NCBI GenBank assembly: GCA_017355425.1
Contig: CP070233.1
Coordinates: forward strand, 3,761,501-3,825,500
Length of the DNA stretch: 64,000 bases
Reading direction: 5' to 3'
Source of the DNA: Dolichospermum sp. DET69
GTDB taxonomy: Bacteria > Cyanobacteriota > Cyanobacteriia > Cyanobacteriales > Nostocaceae
In this document: positions 56,243 through 64,000 of the stretch, one piece after another
How positions within the stretch are numbered: position 1 is the first letter of the stretch
Layout of the letters: each line of letters opens with the position of its first letter
The notes under the pieces: generated by a model
What the model saw: only the letters and a program-made list of their open reading frames with translations
Told to the model about the DNA's origin: nothing
Databases searched by the model: none
Position numbers and translations under genes: made by a program

Positions 56243-57787
56243 ATGATTGGACACAGAGACAACTCTAGTGAATCTTGGAAGACGTTGCCCTGGAAGAAAT
56301 TCCGCCGCAACTTATTCCGCCTACAAAAACGAGTGTACAAAGCGGTTCAAGTTGGCGACAAGCTTAAAGCGAAGTCCTTACAAAAGCTGATTCTGAAGTC
56401 AACCGCAGCAAGATTATTGGCTATCCGTCAAGTATCACAGCTAAACGCTGGGAAAAAGACCGCAGGAATTGATGGCAAAAAGTCCCTTACCTTTAAGGAA
56501 CGCTTCGAGCTTAATGAACTGCTAAAAGCATCTGTTAGCAACTGGAAACACCAGGGGCTAAGAGAAATACCCATCCCCAAAAAGGACGGTACTACCAGGA
56601 TGCTGAAAATCCCTACTATTGCTGATAGGGCTTATCAATGCCTTATCAAATACGCATTAGAACCAGCACACGAGGCAACCTTCCACGCCAGGAGTTACGG
56701 GTTTAGGACTGGACGGTCAGCGCATGACGCACAGAAAATCCTGTTCGACAACTTACGCTCAACCAGCAACGGAATAGATAAACGAGTTATAGAACTCGAT
56801 ATTGAAAAATGCTTTGACAGGATAAACCACACCGCCATTATGGAGAGACTCATCGCTCCTTATAGCATAAGACAAGGAATCTTCCGATGTCTCAAAGCCG
56901 GAGTTAATCCAGAGTTCCCCGAACAAGGAACACCTCAAGGTGGCGTGGTAAGTCCACTATTAGCGAACATCGCCTTAAACGGTATCGAAAGTATCCATAC
57001 ATATAAAGATGCCGGAGGGTCAATAAAAGAACCATCAATCCGTTATGCGGATGACATGGTAATAATACTTAGACCTCAAGACGATGCCACAGAAATACTT
57101 GACAAAATCAGTCAGTTCCTAGCAGAGCGGGGAATGAAAGTCAGCGAGAAAAAGACAAAGCTAACCGCCGCGACAGATGGGTTTGATTTCCTCGGCTGGC
57201 ATTTTAAAGTCCAGAAAAACGGGAAGTTTAGATGCGTTCCATCTGCGGACAACTTTAAATCTTTTCGCAAGAAAGTAAAATACATCGTCAACAACTCGAA
57301 TTATGGTTCTACCACAAAGGCTGAAAAATTAGCCCCCGTAGTTAGAGGCTGGAGGAATTACCACCGCTTCTGCAAGATGGACGGGTCAAGAAACTCGTTA
57401 TTTCACATCCAAAACAGAGCATTTAGGGTATTCAACAAGGAAACTAAACAGAATCGCTATACCAGTAAGCAATTACTAGATAAGGCTTTTCCAGCAGTCC
57501 CTTACTCCGAAAACAAACACATCAATGTCAAAGGTGAGAAATCACCTTATGACGGAGATTTAAGTTATTGGAGCGAACGTAATAGCAAGCTCTATAACAA
57601 CAATACCTCTAAAGCCCTCAAACGGCAAAGCCATAAATGTGGTCATTGTGGTCTAAAAATGCTCAGTGATGAGAAGGTACATTTTCATCATATAGATGGA
57701 AACCATAAGAATGGTAAACCTAAAAACCTTCTAGCAATTCATGAAAGCTGCCACGATTATATTCACATGAGCAAAAGCGAAAGCTAA
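56243..57787 (+). CDS. Group II intron reverse transcriptase/maturase with HNH nuclease
   Basis: This protein of about 514 residues has the RT0-RT7 blocks (PIPKKDGTTRMLKIPTIADR, FRTGRSAHDA, GTPQGGVVSPLLANI and the catalytic RYADDMVII near residue 270). A maturase/X domain (about 350-430) follows. A C-terminal HNH endonuclease has zinc pairs CGHCG and a His core HFHHIDGNHKNG ... HESCHDYIH. It copies the intron RNA into target DNA and helps splicing. The frame is open from GTG at 56213; MIGHRDNSSESWKTLPW at 56243 is the usual start of this cyanobacterial type. Apparently intact. Confidence 0.95.
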   Translation: MIGHRDNSSESWKTLPWKKFRRNLFRLQKRVYKAVQVGDKLKAKSLQKLILKSTAARLLAIRQVSQLNAGKKTAGIDGKKSLTFKERFELNELLKASVSNWKHQGLREIPIPKKDGTTRMLKIPTIADRAYQCLIKYALEPAHEATFHARSYGFRTGRSAHDAQKILFDNLRSTSNGIDKRVIELDIEKCFDRINHTAIMERLIAPYSIRQGIFRCLKAGVNPEFPEQGTPQGGVVSPLLANIALNGIESIHTYKDAGGSIKEPSIRYADDMVIILRPQDDATEILDKISQFLAERGMKVSEKKTKLTAATDGFDFLGWHFKVQKNGKFRCVPSADNFKSFRKKVKYIVNNSNYGSTTKAEKLAPVVRGWRNYHRFCKMDGSRNSLFHIQNRAFRVFNKETKQNRYTSKQLLDKAFPAVPYSENKHINVKGEKSPYDGDLSYWSERNSKLYNNNTSKALKRQSHKCGHCGLKMLSDEKVHFHHIDGNHKNGKPKNLLAIHESCHDYIHMSKSES

Positions 57788-57795
57788 GAACATCG

Positions 57796-57829
57796 GAAGC
57801 TGGGTGCAGTGAAAGTTGCACGCCCAGAT
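57796..57829 (+). ncRNA. Group II intron domain V (ribozyme core)
   Basis: AGCTGGGTGCAGTGAAAGTT and the complementary GCACGCCCAGATT form the 34-nt domain V hairpin with a GAAA tetraloop and two-base bulge position, nine bases after the RT stop. A domain VI stem with a bulged A region follows to 57872. Confidence 0.85.
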
Positions 57830-57872
57830 TTAACAGAGAGGGGCAGGGAATAATATCCCTCCTCGACTCTAC

Positions 57873-58775
57873 CAGGGTAAAAAGGGATTTCCGAAATTCA
57901 AAAAGAATTGCCGCTCAGTTGAATATAAGGTTAGCGGCTGGAAGTTATCTGAAACCAGAAAAGCAATTACTTTTTCTGATAAAAAAGGTATAGGTACTCT
58001 GAAATTAAAAGGTACTTATGATCTTAATTTCTATGACATCAAGCAAATTAAGCGAGTTCGTTTAGTCCGTCGGGCTGATGGATATTATGCTCAATTTGCA
58101 ATTGATGTCAAGATTAGAATCGAATCTCAACCAACGAATCAAATAGTTGGCTTAGATGTGGGGTTAAAATACTTTATTGCCGATTCAAAAGGTAATGTAG
58201 AACCTGCCCCACAATTCTATAGAAAATCAGAGAAGCAGTTAAGTCGAGCTAATCGCAAAAAATCCAAGAAGTTTGACAGAAACAAGAAAAAAGCTAAACA
58301 ACCACAATCCAAGAACTATTTAAAAGCTAAAAATAGGTATGCCCGTAAACATTTAAGAGTAAGTAGGCAGCGAAAAGAATATTGCAAGAGATTAGCATAT
58401 TCCGTGATCCAATCTAACGATTTGGTAGCTTATGAAGACTTAAATATTAAAGGCATGGTAAGAAACCGACATTTAGCTAAATCAATTTCTGATGCTGGCT
58501 GGGCAACTTTTCGGCAATGGTTAGAATATTTTGGGCATAAATATGGGAAAATAACGGTTGCCGTCCCTCCCCGTAATACTTCTCAAAATTGTGCTAATTG
58601 TGGTCAAGAAGTGAAAAAATCCCTGTCAACCAGAACCCATAATTGTCATCATTGTGGATTCGTGGAAGATAGAGATATTAATGCCAGTATCAATATCCTA
58701 AAATTAGGATTAACTACGGTAGGGATACGGTCAGCTACGCTACAGGAGATTTGCCCTCTTGGGCGATTGGTGTAA
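57873..58775 (+). pseudogene. tnpB: tnpB, 3' exon (RuvC and zinc finger)
   Basis: Continues the TnpB frame from GKKGFPKFKKNCRSVEYK. The RuvC-I Asp is in VGLDVGLKYFIA, RuvC-II Glu in VAYEDLNIKGM, the zinc ribbon is CANCGQ...CHHCG, and the RuvC-III Asp in EDRDINASINILK. The catalytic core is complete. However, joining 55691 to 57873 puts a TAA two codons later; one base fewer or more at the junction would restore the frame. Whether the spliced gene works therefore depends on the exact splice sites or a real one-base change. Confidence 0.85.
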
Positions 58776-58840
58776 ACCTGTCGTCTAACGGCGAGTCTGT
58801 GAATGTAGAATCCCCGCGTCTTTAGACCGGGGAGTGTCAA

Positions 58841-59089
58841 CAAGTTCATATTCCTTAGATAGAAAAATCAACGGAATTATTTTTGATGTAGAGACGTTAC
58901 ATAAAAAGTCTCTACAAGTCTCTACAAGTCTCTACAAATGTTCTAGATAGCGCACATTTAATTTCGGTCGTTGTCTCCTAAACAAGCAAGCTGAAATCAC
59001 TAACACTGAGGGTGATATCAGGATTACCTGTTGTAGAGACGTTTCATGAAACATCTCTACAACGTCGTTCATCTACATGATACCAGAAG
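58841..59089. repeat. Short repeats downstream of the protease gene
   Basis: Three tandem 10-bp AAGTCTCTAC units (58906-58935) and a nearly perfect 32-bp palindrome, TTGTAGAGACGTTTCATG and its mirror, ending ATCTCTACAA (59031-59062). The palindrome lies 28 bases after the protease stop and may end its transcript. No gene. Confidence 0.7.
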
Positions 59090-62000
59090 CTACACTAAGG
59101 TAGTAGTAAAGTTACCGAGTCCTAAAGTACCAGTTAAACCTGTCACCTCAATGATGGCATCGGTAGTGGCACTAAATCCTGCGGTAGCGTTGTTAATAGC
59201 GACAAAGGTACGGCTACCAAAGGTAAATTGAGCCGCAGAATTAACTGTAAAAGCAGCAGCAGTTAACTTAGCTGCAATCCCGGCTGTATCAAGTGTTGCC
59301 ACAGATCCGACATTAGAAAATACGCTGCGAGCAGTGGAAACAAGGAATAAATCATTACTAGCATTAGCATTGAGTCCGGTAACGACATCAAAGTCACTCA
59401 GAAGAGAATCAGTTAAAACGCGGTAGTCAAAACGGTCTACTCCCAACCCTCCAGTTAGAGTATCCTTTTGAAGCCCCCCGGTGAGGATATCATTACCAGC
59501 ACCACCAAATAAGATATCATTACCTGCACCACCGTTAAGAGTGTCATTACCTGCGCCACCATTGAGAGTATCATTACCGGCGTTACCTGTGAGGCTGTTA
59601 TTAGCACTGTTACCGATAAGGACGTTATTGCCGGCATTACCAGTACCGTTAATTGCTGTTATTCCTGTCAGGGTGAGGTTTTCTACATTCGTTGCTAGGG
59701 TGGTAGTAACGGCAGATGTGAGGGTATCGGTTATAGTTGTAGTTACAGTTGCTGTACCCAATTGGGCATTGGTAGGAGAAGACAGGGTAAGATTAAAGGT
59801 TTCCTGTGCTTCGTTAAGGGAGTCATTGAGAATGGGAATAATGATGTCTTGATTGGTAACACCAGGAGCAAAGGTGAGAGTTCCGTTAGTGGTAGTATAG
59901 TCCGACCCTGCTATAGCCGTATTATTAACAGTGGCATATTGAACAGTAACGGTTTCAGTGCTGTCACCAAACAAAGTAACAGTATAAGTGACATTTTGGG
60001 GACTGGTGATGCCTTCGACTACCGTTTGGTTAGCGCTCACGTCAATAATAACGGGTAAATCATTATCAGCAATATTGACTGTGGCACTAGCAGCAGTTCC
60101 AACTGTGTAGCCTGTTCCTGATGTGACGGTGAGGATGGCAGTTTCTGCTGCTTCTACAAGGGTGTCATCAGTGACGTTCAGGTCAACTAAGGCTGTGCTA
60201 GAACCTGCGGCAAAGGTAACAGTATTAGGAATGGTTGTGTAATCTGTGCCATTGGTGGCTGTTCCGGTCAAGGCAACGTTAACTGTTAAGCTACCAGTGA
60301 CATCACCAGTCCGGGTTAATGTGTATTGTCCGGGATTTGGTGTTGTTCCTAGTAGGGTTTCGGCAGCATCTGCATCTGTGGCAGCAACGGTGATTACAGG
60401 TAAGGTACTCCCACCATCACCATAGATTTTAACGTCATCAACGTTCCAAGAACTTACTGTAAATACACCAGCGCTACCAACATTGAACCCGAAACGAATT
60501 TGAGTTGAGGCACTCTTGTAGGCACTAATATCAAATTGTTGAGGGGTCCAAGCGTTATCTTGGACTCCTGGGTAATCGTTGAAATTGCTAGGCAAAAGAT
60601 TGACCCAGCTAGAACCGTTGAATATCTCAACTTTGTTCTGCATATAGGGCGTGTAGTCACTATTGAGCCAACGGGCAAATTCAAAGAACAACTTATTAGC
60701 GGTGCTGGTGTTGATAACCGGACTGGTTAAATAATAGAAGTCGTGCAAGGCTGCGGAGGCATTTCCACCAATCACTACTCCGGCTACACCATTATCGGCA
60801 GTGGGAGTATTGTCCGTTCCAGGATCAGGGTTCCCAAAAACCTGACCCGTAGAAGTCTTGGCCGCACCGATTTGCCATTCTGTCCCCAGAGTCCAACCCT
60901 TCGTGTTATTAGCAAAATCATCCGAGAAGTAAGTAGTAAATCCTTCCTCAGAAATAATAGTTCCCGTTGCTGTATTAGGAGCATCACCAATGTAGCCTGT
61001 CCCAGAATTGACAGTTAAAATAACTGATTCGTTATTTTCCTGTACGGTATCAGCAATCGGATCAACCGCAACCGTTGCTGTTGTGGCATTAGCAGCAAAG
61101 GTGACAGTTCCCAGTTTCGTCGTCGGATTAAAGGTAACACTGCCATTGGTTAAGAGATTATAGTCTGCTGGGTCGCTTCCCACCGGGGCGGCGTTTGCTA
61201 TGCCACTCGCCCCGAAGTTAACGGTCAGGGGAGAACTTAGGTTTAAATTGGTGCGAGTAAAGGTATAAACCAAGTTAGTCGCACCGTCTTCTTGAACAGT
61301 GGCAGGACTGACACTGACAGTTACAGAAGGTAAGTTAGCTGCCGCCAAAGCATTAAAAACATTGAGGCGTTTTCCAGAAACCGTTTTCCCTGCTAGGGCA
61401 GCAATTGGGTCACCGGTGTTCATCAAGGTATTCTTAACCTGCTGTGCGGTCCAAGTCGGATTTTGAGACCAGACTAAAGCCGCAGCCCCGGCAACGTGGG
61501 GACTGGCCATTGATGTCCCAGAATAAGTTCCATAACTGTTGTTAGGCAGGGTGCTATAAATGCCTGAACCTGGTGCGCCTAAGTCCACACTGGTCAATCC
61601 ATAGTTGGAGAACCAAGACAGGCTATCAGTGTTTGTGGTGGAAGCAACAGAGATAATATTGGCTAGGTTATAGCTGGAGGGATAGTGGGGTGATGTGTCA
61701 GTGTCAATAGAGTCATTACCCGCTGCCGCAATAAATAAAGCCCCAGCTTGACCTGCTGCATTAATGGCATTATACAAAGCTTGTTCACTGGGTCCACCTC
61801 CCCAGGAGTTGTTGGTTATTTTCACGCCCTTGGCTGTGGCATAGTCAATTGCTTTTATGGCATTGGAAGTAGAACCGAAACCATCATCGGCTAAAAACTT
61901 CAGAGGCATAATCTTGGCATTCCAGGCCACCCCGGTCACACCAACGCCGTTATTCCCTTTACCAGCAATGGTTCCAGAAACGTGGGTACCATGTCCGTCC

Positions 62001-63079
62001 ACATCACTGGGGTTGTTGTCATTATAGGCAAAGTCCCAGCCGCGAATGTCATCAATGTAGCCGTTATTATCGTTATCTATGCCATCGCCGGCGATTTCTC
62101 CTGGATTAGTCCAAATATTGCCTACTAGATCAGGGTGGTTATAATCAACTCCTGTATCAATCACTCCTATGACCAGGTTGGGATTGCCTTTTTGGATATC
62201 CCAGGCTTCAGGAGCATCAATATCTGCGTCTGGAGTACCGCCATTTTGACCTGTGTTATTTAGTCCCCATAGTTGACCAAACCCTGGGTCATTGGGGATT
62301 GTAACTGCTTTGGTGACAATATAATCTGGCTCGATGTACTTGAATGTGGAACTATTTCTATGTGTAGCTATGGCAGTTTCTACAGAGGTTTTTCCAGATA
62401 ACGTCCATATTTGAGCCCCTGTCAGCTTAATGGTCTCTGTCTTGACCACTCCCAAGGTGTTTTTAATCTCATTGGCTTGGGCGATATTGATTGTGTCATT
62501 GAATTTAACAATCAGTTTATTACTGGCATAAGCTGGTTTCGGAGTTGGATATTTTCCTACGGTATCTTGACTATTTCCGTTCGAGGTGATAGATGCAATT
62601 TCTAGTGCTGGAGATGCTTCAATCAATCCAGTAGTGTATTCTAACACCCAGTCTCCACCTGATGTAATATTCCCAGTCAAGTCATCAGATGCAGCTACAT
62701 CTGCCCCGGTCAACTGACTAATTTGCTGGACAAAAGTTTTACCTGCTGAACCCTGAGCAACATTGGAAGCATACAACAGAATGTCTCCTGTGGCGGTGAG
62801 AGATTGACCCCACTGCTGCAATTGTGATGTGTAACTGCTGAGGTTTGAGGAGTTGAGGACGGTTGAACCAAGTGACAAACTGCCTTCTGACCCTTGAGAA
62901 ATAATCTGAAGGCTATCAATGTTTGTAAGTCCTGATAAATTCTGAGTAATTTGCTGAATACCGTCTTGGTTGGCACTGAGAAGAAACAACAGTGTACCAG
63001 GTTTAACGCTATCAACTATATTTCTATAATCTGCAACGTTGGGATCAACGAAAACAACGGATTTGGTAGATTCTGCCAT
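59090..63079 (-). CDS. Large secreted protease: DUF4347-subtilisin-Calx-beta-RTX
   Basis: This 1,329-residue protein begins with a DUF4347 domain (about 7-165, LQIISQGSEGSLSLGS), then a subtilisin (S8) domain (about 270-580). The catalytic triad is Asp in IGVIDTGVDYNHPDL, His in DVDGHGTHVSG and Ser in GTSMASPHVAGAAA. Calx-beta domains (about 585-710, 890-1000, 1010-1110) flank a beta-sandwich insert (715-880). RTX calcium-binding nonapeptides (GGAGNDTLN type, about 1150-1200) and a C-terminal bluetail-like domain close it. There is no N-terminal signal peptide; the RTX repeats suggest type I secretion. No secretion genes are nearby. It probably acts outside the cell on proteins. Confidence 0.92.
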   Translation of the reverse strand: MAESTKSVVFVDPNVADYRNIVDSVKPGTLLFLLSANQDGIQQITQNLSGLTNIDSLQIISQGSEGSLSLGSTVLNSSNLSSYTSQLQQWGQSLTATGDILLYASNVAQGSAGKTFVQQISQLTGADVAASDDLTGNITSGGDWVLEYTTGLIEASPALEIASITSNGNSQDTVGKYPTPKPAYASNKLIVKFNDTINIAQANEIKNTLGVVKTETIKLTGAQIWTLSGKTSVETAIATHRNSSTFKYIEPDYIVTKAVTIPNDPGFGQLWGLNNTGQNGGTPDADIDAPEAWDIQKGNPNLVIGVIDTGVDYNHPDLVGNIWTNPGEIAGDGIDNDNNGYIDDIRGWDFAYNDNNPSDVDGHGTHVSGTIAGKGNNGVGVTGVAWNAKIMPLKFLADDGFGSTSNAIKAIDYATAKGVKITNNSWGGGPSEQALYNAINAAGQAGALFIAAAGNDSIDTDTSPHYPSSYNLANIISVASTTNTDSLSWFSNYGLTSVDLGAPGSGIYSTLPNNSYGTYSGTSMASPHVAGAAALVWSQNPTWTAQQVKNTLMNTGDPIAALAGKTVSGKRLNVFNALAAANLPSVTVSVSPATVQEDGATNLVYTFTRTNLNLSSPLTVNFGASGIANAAPVGSDPADYNLLTNGSVTFNPTTKLGTVTFAANATTATVAVDPIADTVQENNESVILTVNSGTGYIGDAPNTATGTIISEEGFTTYFSDDFANNTKGWTLGTEWQIGAAKTSTGQVFGNPDPGTDNTPTADNGVAGVVIGGNASAALHDFYYLTSPVINTSTANKLFFEFARWLNSDYTPYMQNKVEIFNGSSWVNLLPSNFNDYPGVQDNAWTPQQFDISAYKSASTQIRFGFNVGSAGVFTVSSWNVDDVKIYGDGGSTLPVITVAATDADAAETLLGTTPNPGQYTLTRTGDVTGSLTVNVALTGTATNGTDYTTIPNTVTFAAGSSTALVDLNVTDDTLVEAAETAILTVTSGTGYTVGTAASATVNIADNDLPVIIDVSANQTVVEGITSPQNVTYTVTLFGDSTETVTVQYATVNNTAIAGSDYTTTNGTLTFAPGVTNQDIIIPILNDSLNEAQETFNLTLSSPTNAQLGTATVTTTITDTLTSAVTTTLATNVENLTLTGITAINGTGNAGNNVLIGNSANNSLTGNAGNDTLNGGAGNDTLNGGAGNDILFGGAGNDILTGGLQKDTLTGGLGVDRFDYRVLTDSLLSDFDVVTGLNANASNDLFLVSTARSVFSNVGSVATLDTAGIAAKLTAAAFTVNSAAQFTFGSRTFVAINNATAGFSATTDAIIEVTGLTGTLGLGNFTTTLV

Positions 63080-63524
63080 AACTATAACTTTGAACCCTGT
63101 ATATTTTTCGATCCTTATTTTTTTAATCTACTCCACAAATGACCGGGTTCTGTACCGGAAAATACTAAGTTATGACTGACTTAGATAATTTCTATGACTG
63201 TTTTGAGAAATACACACATAGCGCAAACCCAAGATGTTTGCATAAGCTAATCAATTATTTTAGGTAAAGCTTGCCAATTTGCCATCCTCTTCTCTGCCCC
63301 CTACAGATGGAACATTCCTATAAAGGTTTTAAATTACGCATACTTGATTATTGTATAAAATAACAAAATTTACTAGGTTAAAACTTTTGTCATCTATCTA
63401 AAGATAGATTGTAATGACTAATTAATTTTGAAAAAATTAAAGCCATAATTTCTGCAAATTTAGTAAAATACCGAATAAAGACTTGATTTTTTAGATACGC
63501 ACTCTTTATATTTTGAAATTACTT
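63080..63524. other. Divergent promoter region
   Basis: These 445 bases separate the divergent protease and NB-ARC genes. They are AT-rich and contain only a small palindrome, TCTATCTAAAGATAGA (63394-63409). I see no gene or recognised regulatory motif. Confidence 0.4.
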
Positions 63525-64000
63525 ATGCCTAGGTCACTGAGAATTCATCATAACTATATTAATGAAATTAAGTCAAAAATTATACAGCAAGGCTATCGGA
63601 CTCAAAGAGCTTTAGCTGATGATGCAGGATTATGCTTAACTACAGTTAGCAACTTCCTGAATGGTAAACCCGTTGATTGTGCAACCTTTGAAGAACTATG
63701 TCGGAGATTAAGTCTAGATTGGCAAAAAATCAGTATTTCAAATACTAAAATAGTATCTAATCCTCTATACTTGTACGGAGAAATACGTAAAAAACAAACA
63801 AAGATATCAAATCAAGACTGGGGAACAGCGATTGATATTTCAGCATTTTATGGCCGCAGCCAAGAACTGACACAACTAGAATCATGGATTTTGGAAGATG
63901 GCTGTCACTTAGTAGGATTATTTGGTATGGATGGAGTTGGTAAAACAACTTTGGCTACCCAACTGACAAAACAAATTCAGGATCAGTTTGATTACGTTTT
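63525..64000 (+). CDS. HTH-NB-ARC STAND protein, N-terminal part (runs off window)
   Basis: The open frame from ATG at 63525 to the window end encodes 158 codons. An N-terminal helix-turn-helix-like segment (RTQRALADDAGLCLTTVSNFLNGKPV, about 26-51) is followed by a linker and the start of an NB-ARC NTPase: FYGRSQELTQLESWI near 111 and the P-loop LFGMDGVGKTTLATQL near 134. In Nostocales this start usually leads to a long NB-ARC plus WD40 or TPR protein, part of the STAND signalling/defence class. The C-terminal sensor cannot be seen here. Confidence 0.85.
   Translation, partial: MPRSLRIHHNYINEIKSKIIQQGYRTQRALADDAGLCLTTVSNFLNGKPVDCATFEELCRRLSLDWQKISISNTKIVSNPLYLYGEIRKKQTKISNQDWGTAIDISAFYGRSQELTQLESWILEDGCHLVGLFGMDGVGKTTLATQLTKQIQDQFDYV

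Larger units (their letters stand above)
55692..57872 (+). mobile_element. Group II intron with an intact reverse transcriptase gene
   Basis: About 2,181 bases: it starts with GTGCG (55692), the consensus 5' end of group II introns, and ends ...CTCGACTCTAC (57872), matching the AY 3' rule. A structured 5' part of about 550 bases, the reverse transcriptase ORF, domain V (57796-57829) and a domain VI stem follow in the standard order. It would splice as a ribozyme and move by retrohoming. The exon before it ends AAAGTTA, the probable IBS1 target. Confidence 0.9.
55118..58840 (+). mobile_element. IS200/IS605-type tnpB element carrying a group II intron
   Basis: Left end: TTGACACTCTCACTGGCTTT at 55118 with the hairpin CTCAC-TGGCTTTAGCC-GCTGAG. 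Right end: CCCCG-cgtctttagac-CGGGG followed by AGTGTCAA to 58840. Between them lie about 310 bases of leader, a tnpB gene and the intron at 55692-57872. There is no tnpA, so movement would need one from elsewhere. The lack of terminal inverted repeats and the terminal hairpins fit the family. Confidence 0.85.

Noticed and set aside
58158-58775. Free-standing 205-residue TnpB
   Set aside because: The frame is open back to the intron boundary at 57873; the internal GTG is not a real start and would lose the N-terminal domains and begin at the first RuvC motif.
59481-59852. 123-codon plus-strand frame with LPAPPLRVS repeats
   Set aside because: It is the antisense reading of the RTX calcium-binding repeats of the protease gene.

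Overview
The window looks like chromosome of a heterocystous (Nostocales) cyanobacterium, most likely close to Dolichospermum/Anabaena. The evidence is AT-rich coding sequence, scattered GCGATCGC (HIP1) sites, six heptamer short tandem repeats at 4.46 kb, many small palindromic or MITE-like repeats, and cyanobacterial families such as DUF3318, UPF0182, NDH-2 and a DUF4347/S8/RTX protease. No rRNA, convincing tRNA, CRISPR array or prophage was seen.

Layout. 0-10.7 kb: an epimerase; an AAA ATPase with a TOPRIM-like partner split by a 163-bp MITE; ilvC; a type-2 NADH dehydrogenase; a PIN-domain pair; an IS982 element beside a DUF3368 remnant; and small conserved genes. 11.2-25.8 kb: a biosynthetic cluster. 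It has a single-module NRPS (C-A-PCP-E-C), a fused aminodeoxychorismate (ADC) synthase, a BacA/AerD-like prephenate decarboxylase homologue, a BacB/AerE-like cupin, an AroQ-type mutase, a class IV aminotransferase-GNAT fusion, an HDAC-like amidohydrolase and a convergent MATE exporter. Together these predict a non-aromatic 4-amino-cyclohexenyl alanine type residue built from chorismate and put into a small peptide. From memory, this fits radiosumin-type trypsin inhibitors best. 25.9-36.2 kb: mostly housekeeping (aminotransferase, phosphatase, glk, YebC, uvrC, a GT2-TPR protein) plus an orphan TAXI receptor. 36.2-53 kb: a secreted double nuclease behind a perfectly phased 20-bp x 6 repeat, an aspartate aminotransferase, a GT39 protein, argJ, upp, UPF0182, a cNMP-binding protein and several decayed genes. 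53-64 kb: gatB, then an IS200/IS605-type tnpB element invaded by a complete group II intron, a large secreted protease, and the start of an HTH/NB-ARC protein running off the window.

A recurring theme is gene decay by small non-autonomous elements. In two cases (TOPRIM-like gene and CHAT gene) removing the element plus one 3-bp target copy restores the reading frame exactly, so the insertions can be placed to the base. Nested insertions (a MITE at 53.2 kb; a group II intron within tnpB) and repeated IS605-type terminal hairpins show a genome with much past or present mobile-element activity.
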